DNA of 23,199 bases from Clostridia bacterium. Lineage in GTDB: Bacteria; Bacillota; Clostridia; Oscillospirales; CAG-272. Positions 6,297 to 15,504 of this stretch are shown piece after piece. The position numbers were made by a program, and so were the translations under genes. The stretch covers positions 1-23,199 of the forward strand of contig JAFTXB010000039.1 in NCBI GenBank assembly GCA_017461825.1, written 5' to 3'. Numbering within the stretch: position 1 is the first letter of the stretch; every line of letters begins with the position of its first letter. Below the pieces are notes generated by a model. The model had not been told where the DNA came from, did no database searches, and was given only the letters and a program-made list of their open reading frames with translations.

Positions 6297-6754
6297 GAAC
6301 AAAAGCAAAGGTGATCGCTCTTTCGGAAAAAGGGGCTGTGGTTGAAACCGAACGAACCTCAGCTTGTGAAGGGTGTCATAAAAACGAGGACGGCAAGGGC
6401 TGTTCGGTCTGCTCGTTGATGGGTGGAGACCGAAATTTTTCCGCACTTGCCGAAAATGAAGTAGGCGCGCGGGTAGGGGATACCGTTATAATCGAGACCG
6501 AAACGCAACGCGTGCTGTGGTACGCCGTGTTGGTGTTTTTAATGCCCCTTATTGCGGCAGGGCTTGCTTTTGCGGTTGGATATTTTTGCCGTATGCAAGC
6601 GCCTATGCAGGCACTTTTGTCGATTGTTGCGTTTGTTGCTTGTTTTATCGGTTTGTTTGTTTATTCCAAGACTTTGCAAAAAAAGCGCTTTGACGTGCGC
6701 ATTACCGAGATCGTTCAAACGGCCGATCTTGAAAAAACGGAAACGCACCCATAA
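6293..6754 (+). CDS. RseC/MucC-family membrane protein (SoxR-reducing type)
   Basis: A 153-residue protein. The N-terminal part carries C25-x-x-C28 and C37-x-x-C40, the cysteine set of RseC-like proteins, followed by a beta-rich region ending in VGDTVIIE. Two membrane segments follow at about 80-97 and 103-122, then a basic tail. In other bacteria RseC works with the Rnf/Rsx electron-transfer complex to reduce SoxR; no rnf genes lie in this window. The start overlaps the previous stop (ATGA), making it the last gene of the cdaA cluster before a 62-nt gap. Family assignment is firm; the role here is inference. Confidence 0.85.
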   Translation: MRTKAKVIALSEKGAVVETERTSACEGCHKNEDGKGCSVCSLMGGDRNFSALAENEVGARVGDTVIIETETQRVLWYAVLVFLMPLIAAGLAFAVGYFCRMQAPMQALLSIVAFVACFIGLFVYSKTLQKKRFDVRITEIVQTADLEKTETHP

Positions 6755-6816
6755 AATTTGAATTTGATTATACAAAGATAAATCGTTGCCAATGGCACGG
6801 AAAGGAGGTCTCACAA

Positions 6817-8994
6817 ATGGAACAGAACCGCAAGATCAAAAAATGGGCATTTCGATACACAAAAGGAAATGCGGCAATCGATTCGGAAATTGCGGCATTA
6901 TCTGCGGGCTCAGGGCTTTCAACAGTGATGTCGACTCTGCTCTATACACGCGGCTATCGCACTGTAAAACAAGTTGAAGCGTTCTTTCGTCAAGAAACGG
7001 CGTGCTTGCACGATCCTTTTTTGATGTTGGATATGAAGCCTGCGGTGGAGCGTATCAATCAAGCCATCGAGCGGGGCGAGCGAATTGCGATCTACGGTGA
7101 CTATGACGTTGACGGCGTAACCTCCGTTAGCCTTTTGTATCTGTATTTGACCTTTTACGGTGCCGATGTTGGCTATTATATTCCGAGCCGTATGACCGAG
7201 GGCTACGGACTTTCACGCGCTGCCATCGACCGTTTAAAGGAGCGCGGTGTCAAGCTGATGATCACGGTTGATACAGGCATTACCGCCATTGATGAAACGG
7301 CGTATGCGGCTTCGCTTGGAATTGAAACGGTCATCACAGACCATCACGAATGCCGCCCCGAGCTTCCCGATGCCGTCGCGGTTGTCAATCCGCACCGTGT
7401 GGGAGATCCCTATCCGTTTAAGGAATTGGCGGGCGTTGGTGTGATCTTCAAGGTCATATGCGCGCTTGAGATGGATCGGTGCCGACGGGAGGGAAGACCC
7501 GAAATGGAGGGCGTTTCCGACATATGCCGCACTTACGCAGATCTGGTTGCCATCGGTACGATTGCCGATGTCATGCCTGTGATCGACGAAAACAGATTGA
7601 TCATTGCGCTCGGTTTACGCATGATCGAAAATACCAAGCGCCCGGGTCTGCGCGCACTCATCGATGCCGCAACGGGCGGAAAAAACGAGCGTTATCCCAA
7701 AAAAAGAAAGATCAATTCCGGATTTATCGGGTTTACGATAGCCCCCCGTATGAATGCCGCGGGACGCGTCAGCCGCGCATCAATCGCGGTGGAGCTGCTT
7801 CTTGCCGAAGATTCAAATAATGCCGAGCTTTTGGCAGAGGAGCTTTGTCGATTGAATTTGGAAAGACAGACCGAGGAAAACCGTATTGCCGAGGAGGCGT
7901 ATAAAAAGATCGACGAAACGCTTGACCGCGAGCATGACCGTGTGATCGTTATCGATGACGATTCGTGGCATCAAGGGATCATAGGAATCGTTTCTTCACG
8001 TATCACCGAGCGTTACGGCTTGCCGTCAATTCTGATCTCATTTGACGGTACAACACAGGGAGAGCCTCTCGGCACCGATATCGGAAAGGGCTCGGGAAGA
8101 AGCATCAAGGGGGTCAATTTGGTAGAGGCATTGATGCATTGTGAGGAGCTTTTGGTTCGTTTTGGCGGGCATGAGCTCGCCGCGGGGCTCAGTGTGCGCA
8201 GATGTAATATCGAGGCGTTTCGCCGAAAAATCAACACATATGCCGCCGAGCATCTTGACGAGGAGGCACTTTGCGTGTCGGTGGATGCCGATTGTGAGGT
8301 GGGTGTTCGCGATCTGACCATGACATTGGCACAGGAGATCGCGTCAATGGAGCCTTTTGGCATCTCCAATCCCGTACCGAATCTGGTGCTGCGCAATGTC
8401 CGTATTATGCGCATCGTTCCAATGGGGGGCGGAAAACATTTACGGTTGGTTCTTGAAAAGGACGGAATCGAATTGAGCGCGGTTTGGTTTGGAACGGGTC
8501 CCGCACAGTTCGATTTTGAACTTTGGGAAACCGTGGATCTCCTTTTTCAATTGAATATCAATGAATTCCAAAATGTAACTTCCTTACAGCTGATCGTGCA
8601 GGATATGCGGCACGCGGCAGATTTTGAAGAGGAATTTGAAAGACAGATCACTCGCTACGAGGAGATCCGAGGTGGGGCTCCGTATGATCTTTCCGAGGAG
8701 GTTTTACCGAGCCGTGACGATATCGCGCTCGTGTTTTCATTACTCCGAAAGGAATATCGGGCAGGGCACACGATTTTTAGCATGCGGCGCATGCTGGCAA
8801 TGCTTTCGGATACGCATATCAACTACATCAAATTGAAATTTATCATTCGCATCATGCAGGAGCTGCAAGTGTGCGGAGTGACCGAGCCGTCACCCGATCG
8901 GTATTTGTTTGAGTTTGGCTACCGTGCCGAAAAAACCAATATTGATAAATCATCGATCCTGCGAAAGCTGAAGACCCAGCTGCGCAAGTCTTGA
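6817..8994 (+). CDS. recJ: Single-stranded-DNA-specific 5'-3' exonuclease RecJ
   Basis: A 725-residue DHH-family nuclease for recombination and repair in the cytosol. The manganese-binding motifs are intact: IYGDYDVDGVTS (around residue 95), LMITVDTGI, and VITDHHE with D175-H176-H177. The DHHA1 domain follows with FGGHELAAGLSV, then the OB-fold region around 460-600. A C-terminal extension of roughly 130 residues makes it longer than the E. coli protein, as is common in Bacillota. AAAGGAGG lies 8 nt from the ATG at 6817. It begins the recJ-relA-dtd-hemZ run. No clear promoter was found in the 62-nt gap, so it may be read from the cdaA promoter. Confidence 0.95.
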   Translation: MEQNRKIKKWAFRYTKGNAAIDSEIAALSAGSGLSTVMSTLLYTRGYRTVKQVEAFFRQETACLHDPFLMLDMKPAVERINQAIERGERIAIYGDYDVDGVTSVSLLYLYLTFYGADVGYYIPSRMTEGYGLSRAAIDRLKERGVKLMITVDTGITAIDETAYAASLGIETVITDHHECRPELPDAVAVVNPHRVGDPYPFKELAGVGVIFKVICALEMDRCRREGRPEMEGVSDICRTYADLVAIGTIADVMPVIDENRLIIALGLRMIENTKRPGLRALIDAATGGKNERYPKKRKINSGFIGFTIAPRMNAAGRVSRASIAVELLLAEDSNNAELLAEELCRLNLERQTEENRIAEEAYKKIDETLDREHDRVIVIDDDSWHQGIIGIVSSRITERYGLPSILISFDGTTQGEPLGTDIGKGSGRSIKGVNLVEALMHCEELLVRFGGHELAAGLSVRRCNIEAFRRKINTYAAEHLDEEALCVSVDADCEVGVRDLTMTLAQEIASMEPFGISNPVPNLVLRNVRIMRIVPMGGGKHLRLVLEKDGIELSAVWFGTGPAQFDFELWETVDLLFQLNINEFQNVTSLQLIVQDMRHAADFEEEFERQITRYEEIRGGAPYDLSEEVLPSRDDIALVFSLLRKEYRAGHTIFSMRRMLAMLSDTHINYIKLKFIIRIMQELQVCGVTEPSPDRYLFEFGYRAEKTNIDKSSILRKLKTQLRKS

Positions 8995-9021
8995 AATGCA
9001 ACTCCTACGAAAGGATTATTT

Positions 9022-11256
9022 ATGTTAAACGAGGGTAGCGTACACACCGACATCAGCCGTTTGTTGGATATATTAAAGGCAACCGGCAAAAAGTACGATG
9101 TTGAAAAGATCAAAGCTGCATTTGAATACGCAAACGAGCTTCACGAGGGGCAATTCCGCGTTAGCGGAGAGGCATATATCTCTCATCCTATTGCCGTGGC
9201 GGAGATCGTGGCAGGGCTGGAGTTGGACACCGATTCGATCTGCGCGGCGCTGCTCCATGACACGGTGGAGGATTGTTCGGAAAAGACCAATCTGCGCGAG
9301 GTGGAAAAAAAGTTTGGTGCCAACGTGGCATTGCTTGTGGACGGACTTACCAAGATCGTCACCCTACAGGTCGAGGACAAGGAAGAGGCGCATATCGAAA
9401 ACCTTCGAAAGATGCTGCTTGCCATGTCCAAGGATGTTCGCGTGATCTTTATCAAACTTTGCGACCGTTTGCACAATATGCGCACCTTGGCTGTCAAGCC
9501 CGATCACAAGCGCCGTATCACGGCTCTTGAAACCATGCAGGTATACGCTCCTTTGGCACATCGACTGGGTATGCAAAGACTGAAGCAGGAACTCGAAAAT
9601 CTCGGCCTTCAGTACCTCGATCCCATTGGATACGAGGAGGTTCACACCCATATCGAAGAAAAATACGGCGAAAATGTCGGTTTTATTGAAAATATACGTT
9701 CGATCGTTGATCAAAAGATGCGCGAGAATCATATACATTTTGCGCTTGAGGGACGCATTAAATCGGTTTATTCTATCTATAAAAAAATGTACAATCAGAA
9801 TAAATCGTTTGATCAGATTTACGATTTTTACGCTTTGCGTATTATTGTGGACACCGAGCTTGAGTGCTACACTGCTTTGGGACTGATCCATGAGATGTTC
9901 AATTCCATCCCAGGGCGCTTTAAGGACTATATTTCTACGCCAAAGCCCAATATGTACCGATCACTCCATACCACCGTCATCGGACGGGACGGTATTCCGT
10001 TTGAGGTACAGATCCGGACATGGGATATGCATCATGTGGCGGAATACGGTATCGCGGCACACTGGAAATACCAGTCGGGTGCATCTTCCAAGGAAGAAAT
10101 GGATCGAAAACTCGAGTGGATCTCTCGCTTGATCGAGACCGAAGACGAGCAACGCGATCCCGAAGAGTTTATGAATGCACTCAAAACCGATATCTTCCAC
10201 GACGAGGTTTTCGTGTTTACACCCAAGGGAGATGTAATTGCTTTGCCGAGCGGTGCAAATGTCATTGACTTTGCTTACGCCATTCACTCGGCTGTGGGAG
10301 AAAAAATGATCGGAGGAAAGATCAACGGTATGATCGTTCCGATCGATCGAACTCTCGAAAACGGAGAGATCGTGGAGATCCTGACTTCCTCAGCCTCCAA
10401 GGGCTCCAGCCGCGATTGGCTGAATATCGTTAAGACGAGCTCCGCGCGATCCAAGATCCGCGCGTGGTTCAAAAAGGAAAAGCGCGCTGATAATATCGTA
10501 ATGGGAAAGGGCGCTGTCGATGCCGAGATCAAAAAGATTCGCAAGGGCTGTACCGAGGCACAAAAAGAAGCCGTTGCTTCGGCGCTCAGCGTTCGTATGG
10601 GCTTTAACAGCACAGAGGATTTCTATAATGCTATCGGTTATGGTGGCTTGATGATATCAAAGATCCTTGTGCGCTTACAGGAGGAATGTGAAAAGCTTAT
10701 CAAGGTCGAAGCCTCCGAGCCCACTCCCGTCGAAAGACAGCCCGAAAAGATCGTTGTGGTCGAAAGACCCAAAAACATCAAATCCAACAGCGGAATTATC
10801 GTTGACGGTGAGGCAGGGTGTATGGTCAAGTTTGCCAAGTGCTGTAATCCTCTGCCGGGAGACTCGGTAATCGGCTTTGTCACAAAGGGCTTTGGAATTT
10901 CGATCCATAAGATCGACTGTCCCAATGTTATTCAGGGCAGAAACAATCCCGAAAATGCAGAGAGATGGAAGGAAGCACATTGGGAGGCATCGCAGGAAAG
11001 AGGCGACGGACGCAGCATCTACGAGGCGCTGTTGCAGATCTATGTCGACGACCGCATCGGTATGCTTGCCGATATCACCGCTGTTTTGGCGGATATGAGA
11101 GTTTCGATCCTGCAAGTCAGTGTCAATAATCGCAATGACGGCAGCTCGATCATCAATCTTAAAGTCGGGTGCCGCAATATCGACCATTTCAATTCCATTG
11201 TATCCCGTTTGCGCGGACTCTCGGGAGTTGATAATATTCTGCGCGGATTTTCGTAA
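9022..11256 (+). CDS. relA: Bifunctional (p)ppGpp synthetase/hydrolase RelA/SpoT
   Basis: A 744-residue stringent-response enzyme. The hydrolase HD domain is complete (YISHPIAVAEI, ALLHDTVED, KLCDRLHNMRTL). The synthetase domain has DFYALRIIVD, the GRFKDYISTPKPNMYRSLHT block and EVQIRTWDMHHVAEYGIAAH. The RFKD (RxKD) motif is that of bifunctional enzymes. TGS (DEVFVFTPKGDVIALPSGA), the zinc-finger/RIS region (KFAKCCNPLPGD) and a C-terminal ACT domain (DRIGMLADITAVL) follow, so full ribosome-dependent control is expected. AAAGGA precedes the ATG. The gene lies 27 nt after recJ, the usual clostridial order. Confidence 0.96.
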   Translation: MLNEGSVHTDISRLLDILKATGKKYDVEKIKAAFEYANELHEGQFRVSGEAYISHPIAVAEIVAGLELDTDSICAALLHDTVEDCSEKTNLREVEKKFGANVALLVDGLTKIVTLQVEDKEEAHIENLRKMLLAMSKDVRVIFIKLCDRLHNMRTLAVKPDHKRRITALETMQVYAPLAHRLGMQRLKQELENLGLQYLDPIGYEEVHTHIEEKYGENVGFIENIRSIVDQKMRENHIHFALEGRIKSVYSIYKKMYNQNKSFDQIYDFYALRIIVDTELECYTALGLIHEMFNSIPGRFKDYISTPKPNMYRSLHTTVIGRDGIPFEVQIRTWDMHHVAEYGIAAHWKYQSGASSKEEMDRKLEWISRLIETEDEQRDPEEFMNALKTDIFHDEVFVFTPKGDVIALPSGANVIDFAYAIHSAVGEKMIGGKINGMIVPIDRTLENGEIVEILTSSASKGSSRDWLNIVKTSSARSKIRAWFKKEKRADNIVMGKGAVDAEIKKIRKGCTEAQKEAVASALSVRMGFNSTEDFYNAIGYGGLMISKILVRLQEECEKLIKVEASEPTPVERQPEKIVVVERPKNIKSNSGIIVDGEAGCMVKFAKCCNPLPGDSVIGFVTKGFGISIHKIDCPNVIQGRNNPENAERWKEAHWEASQERGDGRSIYEALLQIYVDDRIGMLADITAVLADMRVSILQVSVNNRNDGSSIINLKVGCRNIDHFNSIVSRLRGLSGVDNILRGFS

Positions 11257-11276
11257 AACAATAAGAGGAGAAAAAC

Positions 11277-11735
11277 ATGAAGGCTGTGATTCAACGCGTT
11301 TCGGGTGCCTCTGTAGCGGTAGATGAAAAGACCGTTGGTAGCTGCGGACGCGGATATATGATCCTTTTAGGGGTCGCTGAGGGAGATACCGAGCTCGATG
11401 CGGAGCTGCTTTGCAGAAAGATAGCAAATCTGCGCATTTTTCCGGATGACGCGGGAAAAATGAACCGTTCGATCAAGGATATCGGCGGCGAGGCACTGGT
11501 TATTTCGCAGTTCACCTTGCTCGCCAATTATCGACACGGCAACCGTCCCGATTTTCTCGAATCGGCAAAGCCCGATACGGCGGAATACCTGTATGAATAT
11601 TTTAAAAAGTTGCTTGCGGCGGAGATCAGGCACGTGGGCGCGGGCATTTTCGGAGCGCATATGCAGGTCAGCCTTGTGAATGAAGGCCCTGTGACCATTG
11701 TTATGGACAGCGAAGTGCTGAAAAAGAAAAAGTAA
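11277..11735 (+). CDS. dtd: D-aminoacyl-tRNA deacylase
   Basis: A 152-residue homodimeric proofreading enzyme that removes D-amino acids (and glycine from tRNA-Ala) from charged tRNAs. MKAVIQRVSGASVAVD, the catalytic SQFTLLANYRHGNRPDF motif and the cross-subunit NEGPVTIVMDS (Gly-cisPro) motif are all present, and the length is normal. GAGGAG precedes the ATG at 11277, 20 nt after relA. Confidence 0.96.
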   Translation: MKAVIQRVSGASVAVDEKTVGSCGRGYMILLGVAEGDTELDAELLCRKIANLRIFPDDAGKMNRSIKDIGGEALVISQFTLLANYRHGNRPDFLESAKPDTAEYLYEYFKKLLAAEIRHVGAGIFGAHMQVSLVNEGPVTIVMDSEVLKKKK

Positions 11736-11747
11736 GGAATTTTTGAC

Positions 11748-13241
11748 ATGAAGTTGAAACTTAAGGGAGACGTCAACGTATACTATATCCAGACGCTTTG
11801 TATGATCTTTTTCCCGGGAGCAAAGTTCGGCGCGGCAGAAGAAGAGGATGCAGATGTACCGTCGCTTGAATTGGAGCTTTTTGAAACCGAGGAGAGCGTT
11901 AAAATTGCGGTAAACGTTACGCTTGGTGAAAAATCGGCAAGCGCGGAAAAAGAATATCCGCTTGACGGACGCTATGACAGAGACAAGACCGTAAAACTTG
12001 CTTGCGGAGCCGCTGTGATCTCGGCTTGCGGCGAGCTGCTTGGTTACCGCCCTTCGTGGGGAATGCTCACAGGTGTTCGCCCATCCAAGGTCGCAACCGA
12101 GCTGTTGCAATCCGGGTTGAGCAAGACGAGAGTGAAAAAAACACTTTCAAACGAATATTTTGTGAGTCCCAAAAAGGCGGCGCTTGCCACCGATGTTGCA
12201 CTCAATGAGCAAAAGCTGATCGCGTCTCCCGATCCGCGGGATTGCAGCGTTTACGTTGCCATTCCGTTTTGTCCCAGCCGATGCTCGTACTGCTCGTTTG
12301 TTTCCTATACTTCGTCAAAGCTTTTGTCGTTGATTCCGGAATATCTCGTGCATTTGGTTCGAGATCTGGAAGTGACCTTTTCCAAGATCAACGATATGGG
12401 ACTGCGCGTTCGAACCGTTTATATCGGAGGGGGGACCCCGACGATCCTGACTGCCGATCAGCTTCGTGTTCTGCTTCAAAAGATCGCCGAGTTGACCGAT
12501 GTGGAGGCGCTTGAGGAATACACGCTTGAATCGGGCAGACCAGATACCATTACAGCCGAAAAGCTTGCCGTTGCAAAGGAGTACGGTGTTTCACGTATCT
12601 GTGTCAATCCGCAATCGCTTTGTGACGAGGTATTGCAGAATATCGGCAGATCCCACAGCTCCGAAGATTTTCTGCGTGCTTTTGATATCGCGCGTGAGTC
12701 GGGGATCCAATATATCAATACCGATCTTATCGTAGGACTTCCTGGCGATAGCTTCAAGACCTTTTCCGCCACCTTTGACAAGATCCTCGCTCTCCGTCCC
12801 GAAAATATTACCGTACATACCTTTTGCGTTAAAAAGGCAGCTGAGATATTAAAGCAGGGAAGCCATGTTTATTCCTTGCGCGGCGGCGATGCGGGTAAAT
12901 GCGTGGATTATACCCAGCTCAAGGCACAGGAGGTTGGATATCTGCCGTATTATATGTACCGACAAAAAAATACGGTTGGAAATTTCGAAAATGTCGGCTT
13001 TGCCTTAGAAGGAGCAGAAGGGCGTTATAATGTTTATATGATGGAAGAAGTACATTCCATTTTCGCCGTCGGAGCGGGGGCTGTTTCCAAAATGGTCAAT
13101 TACCGTCCGCAAAACGGCGGCAAGCCTGTGATCAATCGATTGTTTTATCCAAAGTACCCTTATGAGTACCTCAAGGATGAAAGCGTTGAAGAAAAGATTG
13201 CCGAAATGGAGCGCTTTTATCTCAGCGAAGGCTTGCTTTGA
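11748..13241 (+). CDS. hemZ: HemZ-type radical SAM coproporphyrinogen III oxidase-like protein
   Basis: A 497-residue radical SAM protein. An N-terminal domain of about 165 residues, typical of HemZ, includes the YRPSWGMLTGVRPSKV motif. The SAM cluster motif C175-PSR-C179-SY-C182 follows in AIPFCPSRCSYCSFVSY, then YIGGGTPTIL and the NTDLIVGLPGD barrel strand. HemZ proteins are named for oxygen-independent coproporphyrinogen III oxidation, but many HemN-like members do other chemistry and no other haem genes lie here. The ATG at 11748 is 12 nt after dtd, with AAGGAA upstream. Family certain, reaction less so. Confidence 0.9.
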   Translation: MKLKLKGDVNVYYIQTLCMIFFPGAKFGAAEEEDADVPSLELELFETEESVKIAVNVTLGEKSASAEKEYPLDGRYDRDKTVKLACGAAVISACGELLGYRPSWGMLTGVRPSKVATELLQSGLSKTRVKKTLSNEYFVSPKKAALATDVALNEQKLIASPDPRDCSVYVAIPFCPSRCSYCSFVSYTSSKLLSLIPEYLVHLVRDLEVTFSKINDMGLRVRTVYIGGGTPTILTADQLRVLLQKIAELTDVEALEEYTLESGRPDTITAEKLAVAKEYGVSRICVNPQSLCDEVLQNIGRSHSSEDFLRAFDIARESGIQYINTDLIVGLPGDSFKTFSATFDKILALRPENITVHTFCVKKAAEILKQGSHVYSLRGGDAGKCVDYTQLKAQEVGYLPYYMYRQKNTVGNFENVGFALEGAEGRYNVYMMEEVHSIFAVGAGAVSKMVNYRPQNGGKPVINRLFYPKYPYEYLKDESVEEKIAEMERFYLSEGLL

Positions 13242-13273
13242 TCCAAAGAAGGTCGCTTTTTCCGTCGGAAAGG

Positions 13274-14194
13274 ATGAATGATTTGAAATGCATCAATGTT
13301 GAATATCTCACTTCACCCGCTTTGCAACGCGCGTTTGTGGAGGAATGCGACGCGCGACTGGAGCGGGATATGATTGAGGTCGCAAGGCAGGTGTCGCGCA
13401 CACCTGAGTTGCGTTTATTGGGCTTGACAGGTCCCACCTGTTCGGGAAAAACGACCGCCGCTAACAAGTTGACCGATTATCTGGAACGGCACGGACACCG
13501 TGTATACGTTATATCGATCGATGATTTTTATTATGATCTTGAGATCCTGCACAAGAAAGCCGAAATGTCTCCCGATGTGGAGATCGACTACGACTCCGAG
13601 GATACCATTGATGTCGAGCTTTTGGCAGAAAAAGCAGAGAGTCTTCTCGCATGTAAAAGGACCGAGATGCCGCACTTTGATTTCAAAACGGGGAGGCGTA
13701 CGGCAGGGCATATCATCGAGCCTCTTCCGCAGGATGTTTTTCTGTTTGAGGGGATACAGACGCTTTATCCAAAGGTCAACAGCTTTTTGGAAAGAGGTGC
13801 CTATCAAAGCATCTATATTTGTCCATCAACTTCTCTCCGTGTAAAGGATGAGGTGTTCGAGCCAAACGAGATCCGTTTGATGCGCCGTTTGGTACGCGAT
13901 TTCCGTTATCGCGCGTCGGAACCCGAGTTTACCTTTTATTTGTGGCAAAGCGTGCGAGAAAATGAGGAAAAAAGCATTTTCCCAAATGCTTTCCGCTGTC
14001 ACTATTTTATAGATTCGACCATGCCGTATGAGCTCGGAATGCTCAAGCCATATTTATGCGATATTCTCGGCCGTGTTTCAAAAAACGGTCAATTTTACGG
14101 ACGGGCGCAGGAGATCCTGCACACTCTTTCCGAGGTGGAGACGATTCCGTCCGAATTTATGACAGAAAATTCACTTTATAAGGAATTTATATAA
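13274..14194 (+). CDS. Uridine kinase-like nucleoside kinase (P-loop)
   Basis: A cytosolic ATP-dependent kinase of the uridine kinase/phosphoribulokinase family. It has a Walker A GLTGPTCSGKTTAANKL (lysine near residue 59), ISIDDFYYD and FEGIQTLYP. Uridine or a related nucleoside is the likely substrate. Many clostridial homologues carry an N-terminal TGS/ThrRS-like part, which is absent here. The start is uncertain: ATG 13274 abuts GGAAAGG with no spacer. TTG 13283 has the same SD at 9 nt and would give MKCINVEYL. TTG 13238 overlaps the hemZ stop (TTGA) and has GAAGG 6 nt before it. I favour a start at 13274-13283. Confidence 0.82.
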   Translation: MNDLKCINVEYLTSPALQRAFVEECDARLERDMIEVARQVSRTPELRLLGLTGPTCSGKTTAANKLTDYLERHGHRVYVISIDDFYYDLEILHKKAEMSPDVEIDYDSEDTIDVELLAEKAESLLACKRTEMPHFDFKTGRRTAGHIIEPLPQDVFLFEGIQTLYPKVNSFLERGAYQSIYICPSTSLRVKDEVFEPNEIRLMRRLVRDFRYRASEPEFTFYLWQSVRENEEKSIFPNAFRCHYFIDSTMPYELGMLKPYLCDILGRVSKNGQFYGRAQEILHTLSEVETIPSEFMTENSLYKEFI

Positions 14195-14196
14195 AC

Positions 14197-15486
14197 ATGA
14201 AGACCATTCTCAAAAATGTCACACTTCTTCCGGAATACGGATATCAAAGCAATCCGGTTCACATAACGGTGGAGGATCGGCGCATCACGTCGATTTCAAC
14301 CGAGCTCCCCGATACGGCAGGCTGTGAAGTTGTTGAAGGAAAAGGAAATCTTTTGATTCCCGGATTTTACAATATCCACTGTCACGCCGCAATGACGCTT
14401 TTTCGCGGATACGGAGAGGATCTGCCGCTTGACCGTTGGCTTAACGAGCGTATTTTTCCCGCAGAGGATCGTTTAACTGCCAAAAGTGTGAATGTTGCAA
14501 CCAAGCTTGCAATTGCCGAAATGCTCCGAGGCGGTATCGTTTCTTTTTCGGATATGTATATGTTTGAAGATGCTGTTGCCGATGCTGTTGCCGAGTACGG
14601 GATCAAGGCAAATCTGTCGCGCAGCATCGTATCCTTTGATCCCGATATCGATATTCGTGCCGATTCCAGATTTACAGAAACGATGGATCTGATCCGCGGA
14701 TATCACGGCTACGACGACGGACGCATCCGCGTTGATCTCTCACTCCATGCCGAGTATACAAATGTGCCGCGTGCCTGCCGTGACCTTGCCGATTATGCAA
14801 AAGCGTACGGCTTTGGAATGCAGATCCATCTTTCCGAGACCGAAAAAGAGCACCGCGAGTGTATAGAAAGGCACGGAAAGACACCTGCCGAGTTCTTTCT
14901 TTCAACCGGTGTTTTGGATGTTCCCGTTACCGCAGCGCATTGCGTGTGGGTAGAGGATCATGATATTGAGATATTGGCGCAAAAGGGTGTGAGCGTGGCG
15001 CATAATCCCGTCAGTAATCTTAAACTTGGGAGCGGCGTAATGCCTTTGCGAAAAATGCTCGACCGAGGCGTAAATGTCGGTCTCGGAACCGATGGCGTTG
15101 CCTCTAACAACCGCTTGGATCTTTTGCGCGAAATGCAAACCGCGGCGATCTTGCACAAGGGCGTTTCCCGCGATCCTGCGATTACGGTAGCTTCGGAAAT
15201 GCTGCCGATCGCTACAGTAAACGGTGCGCGCGCGCAGGGAAGAACCGATTGCGGTGGAATCGCGGTCGGAAACCGTGCGGATCTTGTGCTGATCGATCGC
15301 AATTCGCTTCACAATATGCCCGCTTACGATGATTATGCAATGCTGGCATACAGTGCCGATCGCTCCGATGTAATGCTTACCATGGTGGATGGACGCATAC
15401 TTTACCGAAACGGTGAGTATACTTCTATTGATGAGGAGCGTCTCCGCTATGAAGCCCGTGAGGTGTTTGCTCATTATTTTGATTGA
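14197..15486 (+). CDS. mtaD: 5-methylthioadenosine/S-adenosylhomocysteine deaminase
   Basis: A 429-residue amidohydrolase that deaminates MTA/SAH to the inosine forms, clearing SAM-cycle by-products. Metal site: H61-x-H63 in NIHCHAAMTLFRG, then MQIHLSET, TAAHCVWV and LGTDGVASNNRLD. The substrate-side LPLDRWL..RIFP..D pattern is that of MTA/SAH deaminases. Related guanine or cytosine deaminases lack this set, though the substrate cannot be fully fixed by eye. It starts 2 nt after the kinase stop, with AAGGAA about 10 nt upstream, so the two are surely co-transcribed. The pairing suggests nucleoside salvage. Confidence 0.88.
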   Translation: MKTILKNVTLLPEYGYQSNPVHITVEDRRITSISTELPDTAGCEVVEGKGNLLIPGFYNIHCHAAMTLFRGYGEDLPLDRWLNERIFPAEDRLTAKSVNVATKLAIAEMLRGGIVSFSDMYMFEDAVADAVAEYGIKANLSRSIVSFDPDIDIRADSRFTETMDLIRGYHGYDDGRIRVDLSLHAEYTNVPRACRDLADYAKAYGFGMQIHLSETEKEHRECIERHGKTPAEFFLSTGVLDVPVTAAHCVWVEDHDIEILAQKGVSVAHNPVSNLKLGSGVMPLRKMLDRGVNVGLGTDGVASNNRLDLLREMQTAAILHKGVSRDPAITVASEMLPIATVNGARAQGRTDCGGIAVGNRADLVLIDRNSLHNMPAYDDYAMLAYSADRSDVMLTMVDGRILYRNGEYTSIDEERLRYEAREVFAHYFD

Positions 15487-15504
15487 GTAAACGGAGGCAT
15501 CGCT

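Noticed and set aside
10675..11427. 250-codon minus-strand ORF over the relA end and dtd start
   Set aside because: Runs across two well-conserved genes and their junction; no SD or family match.
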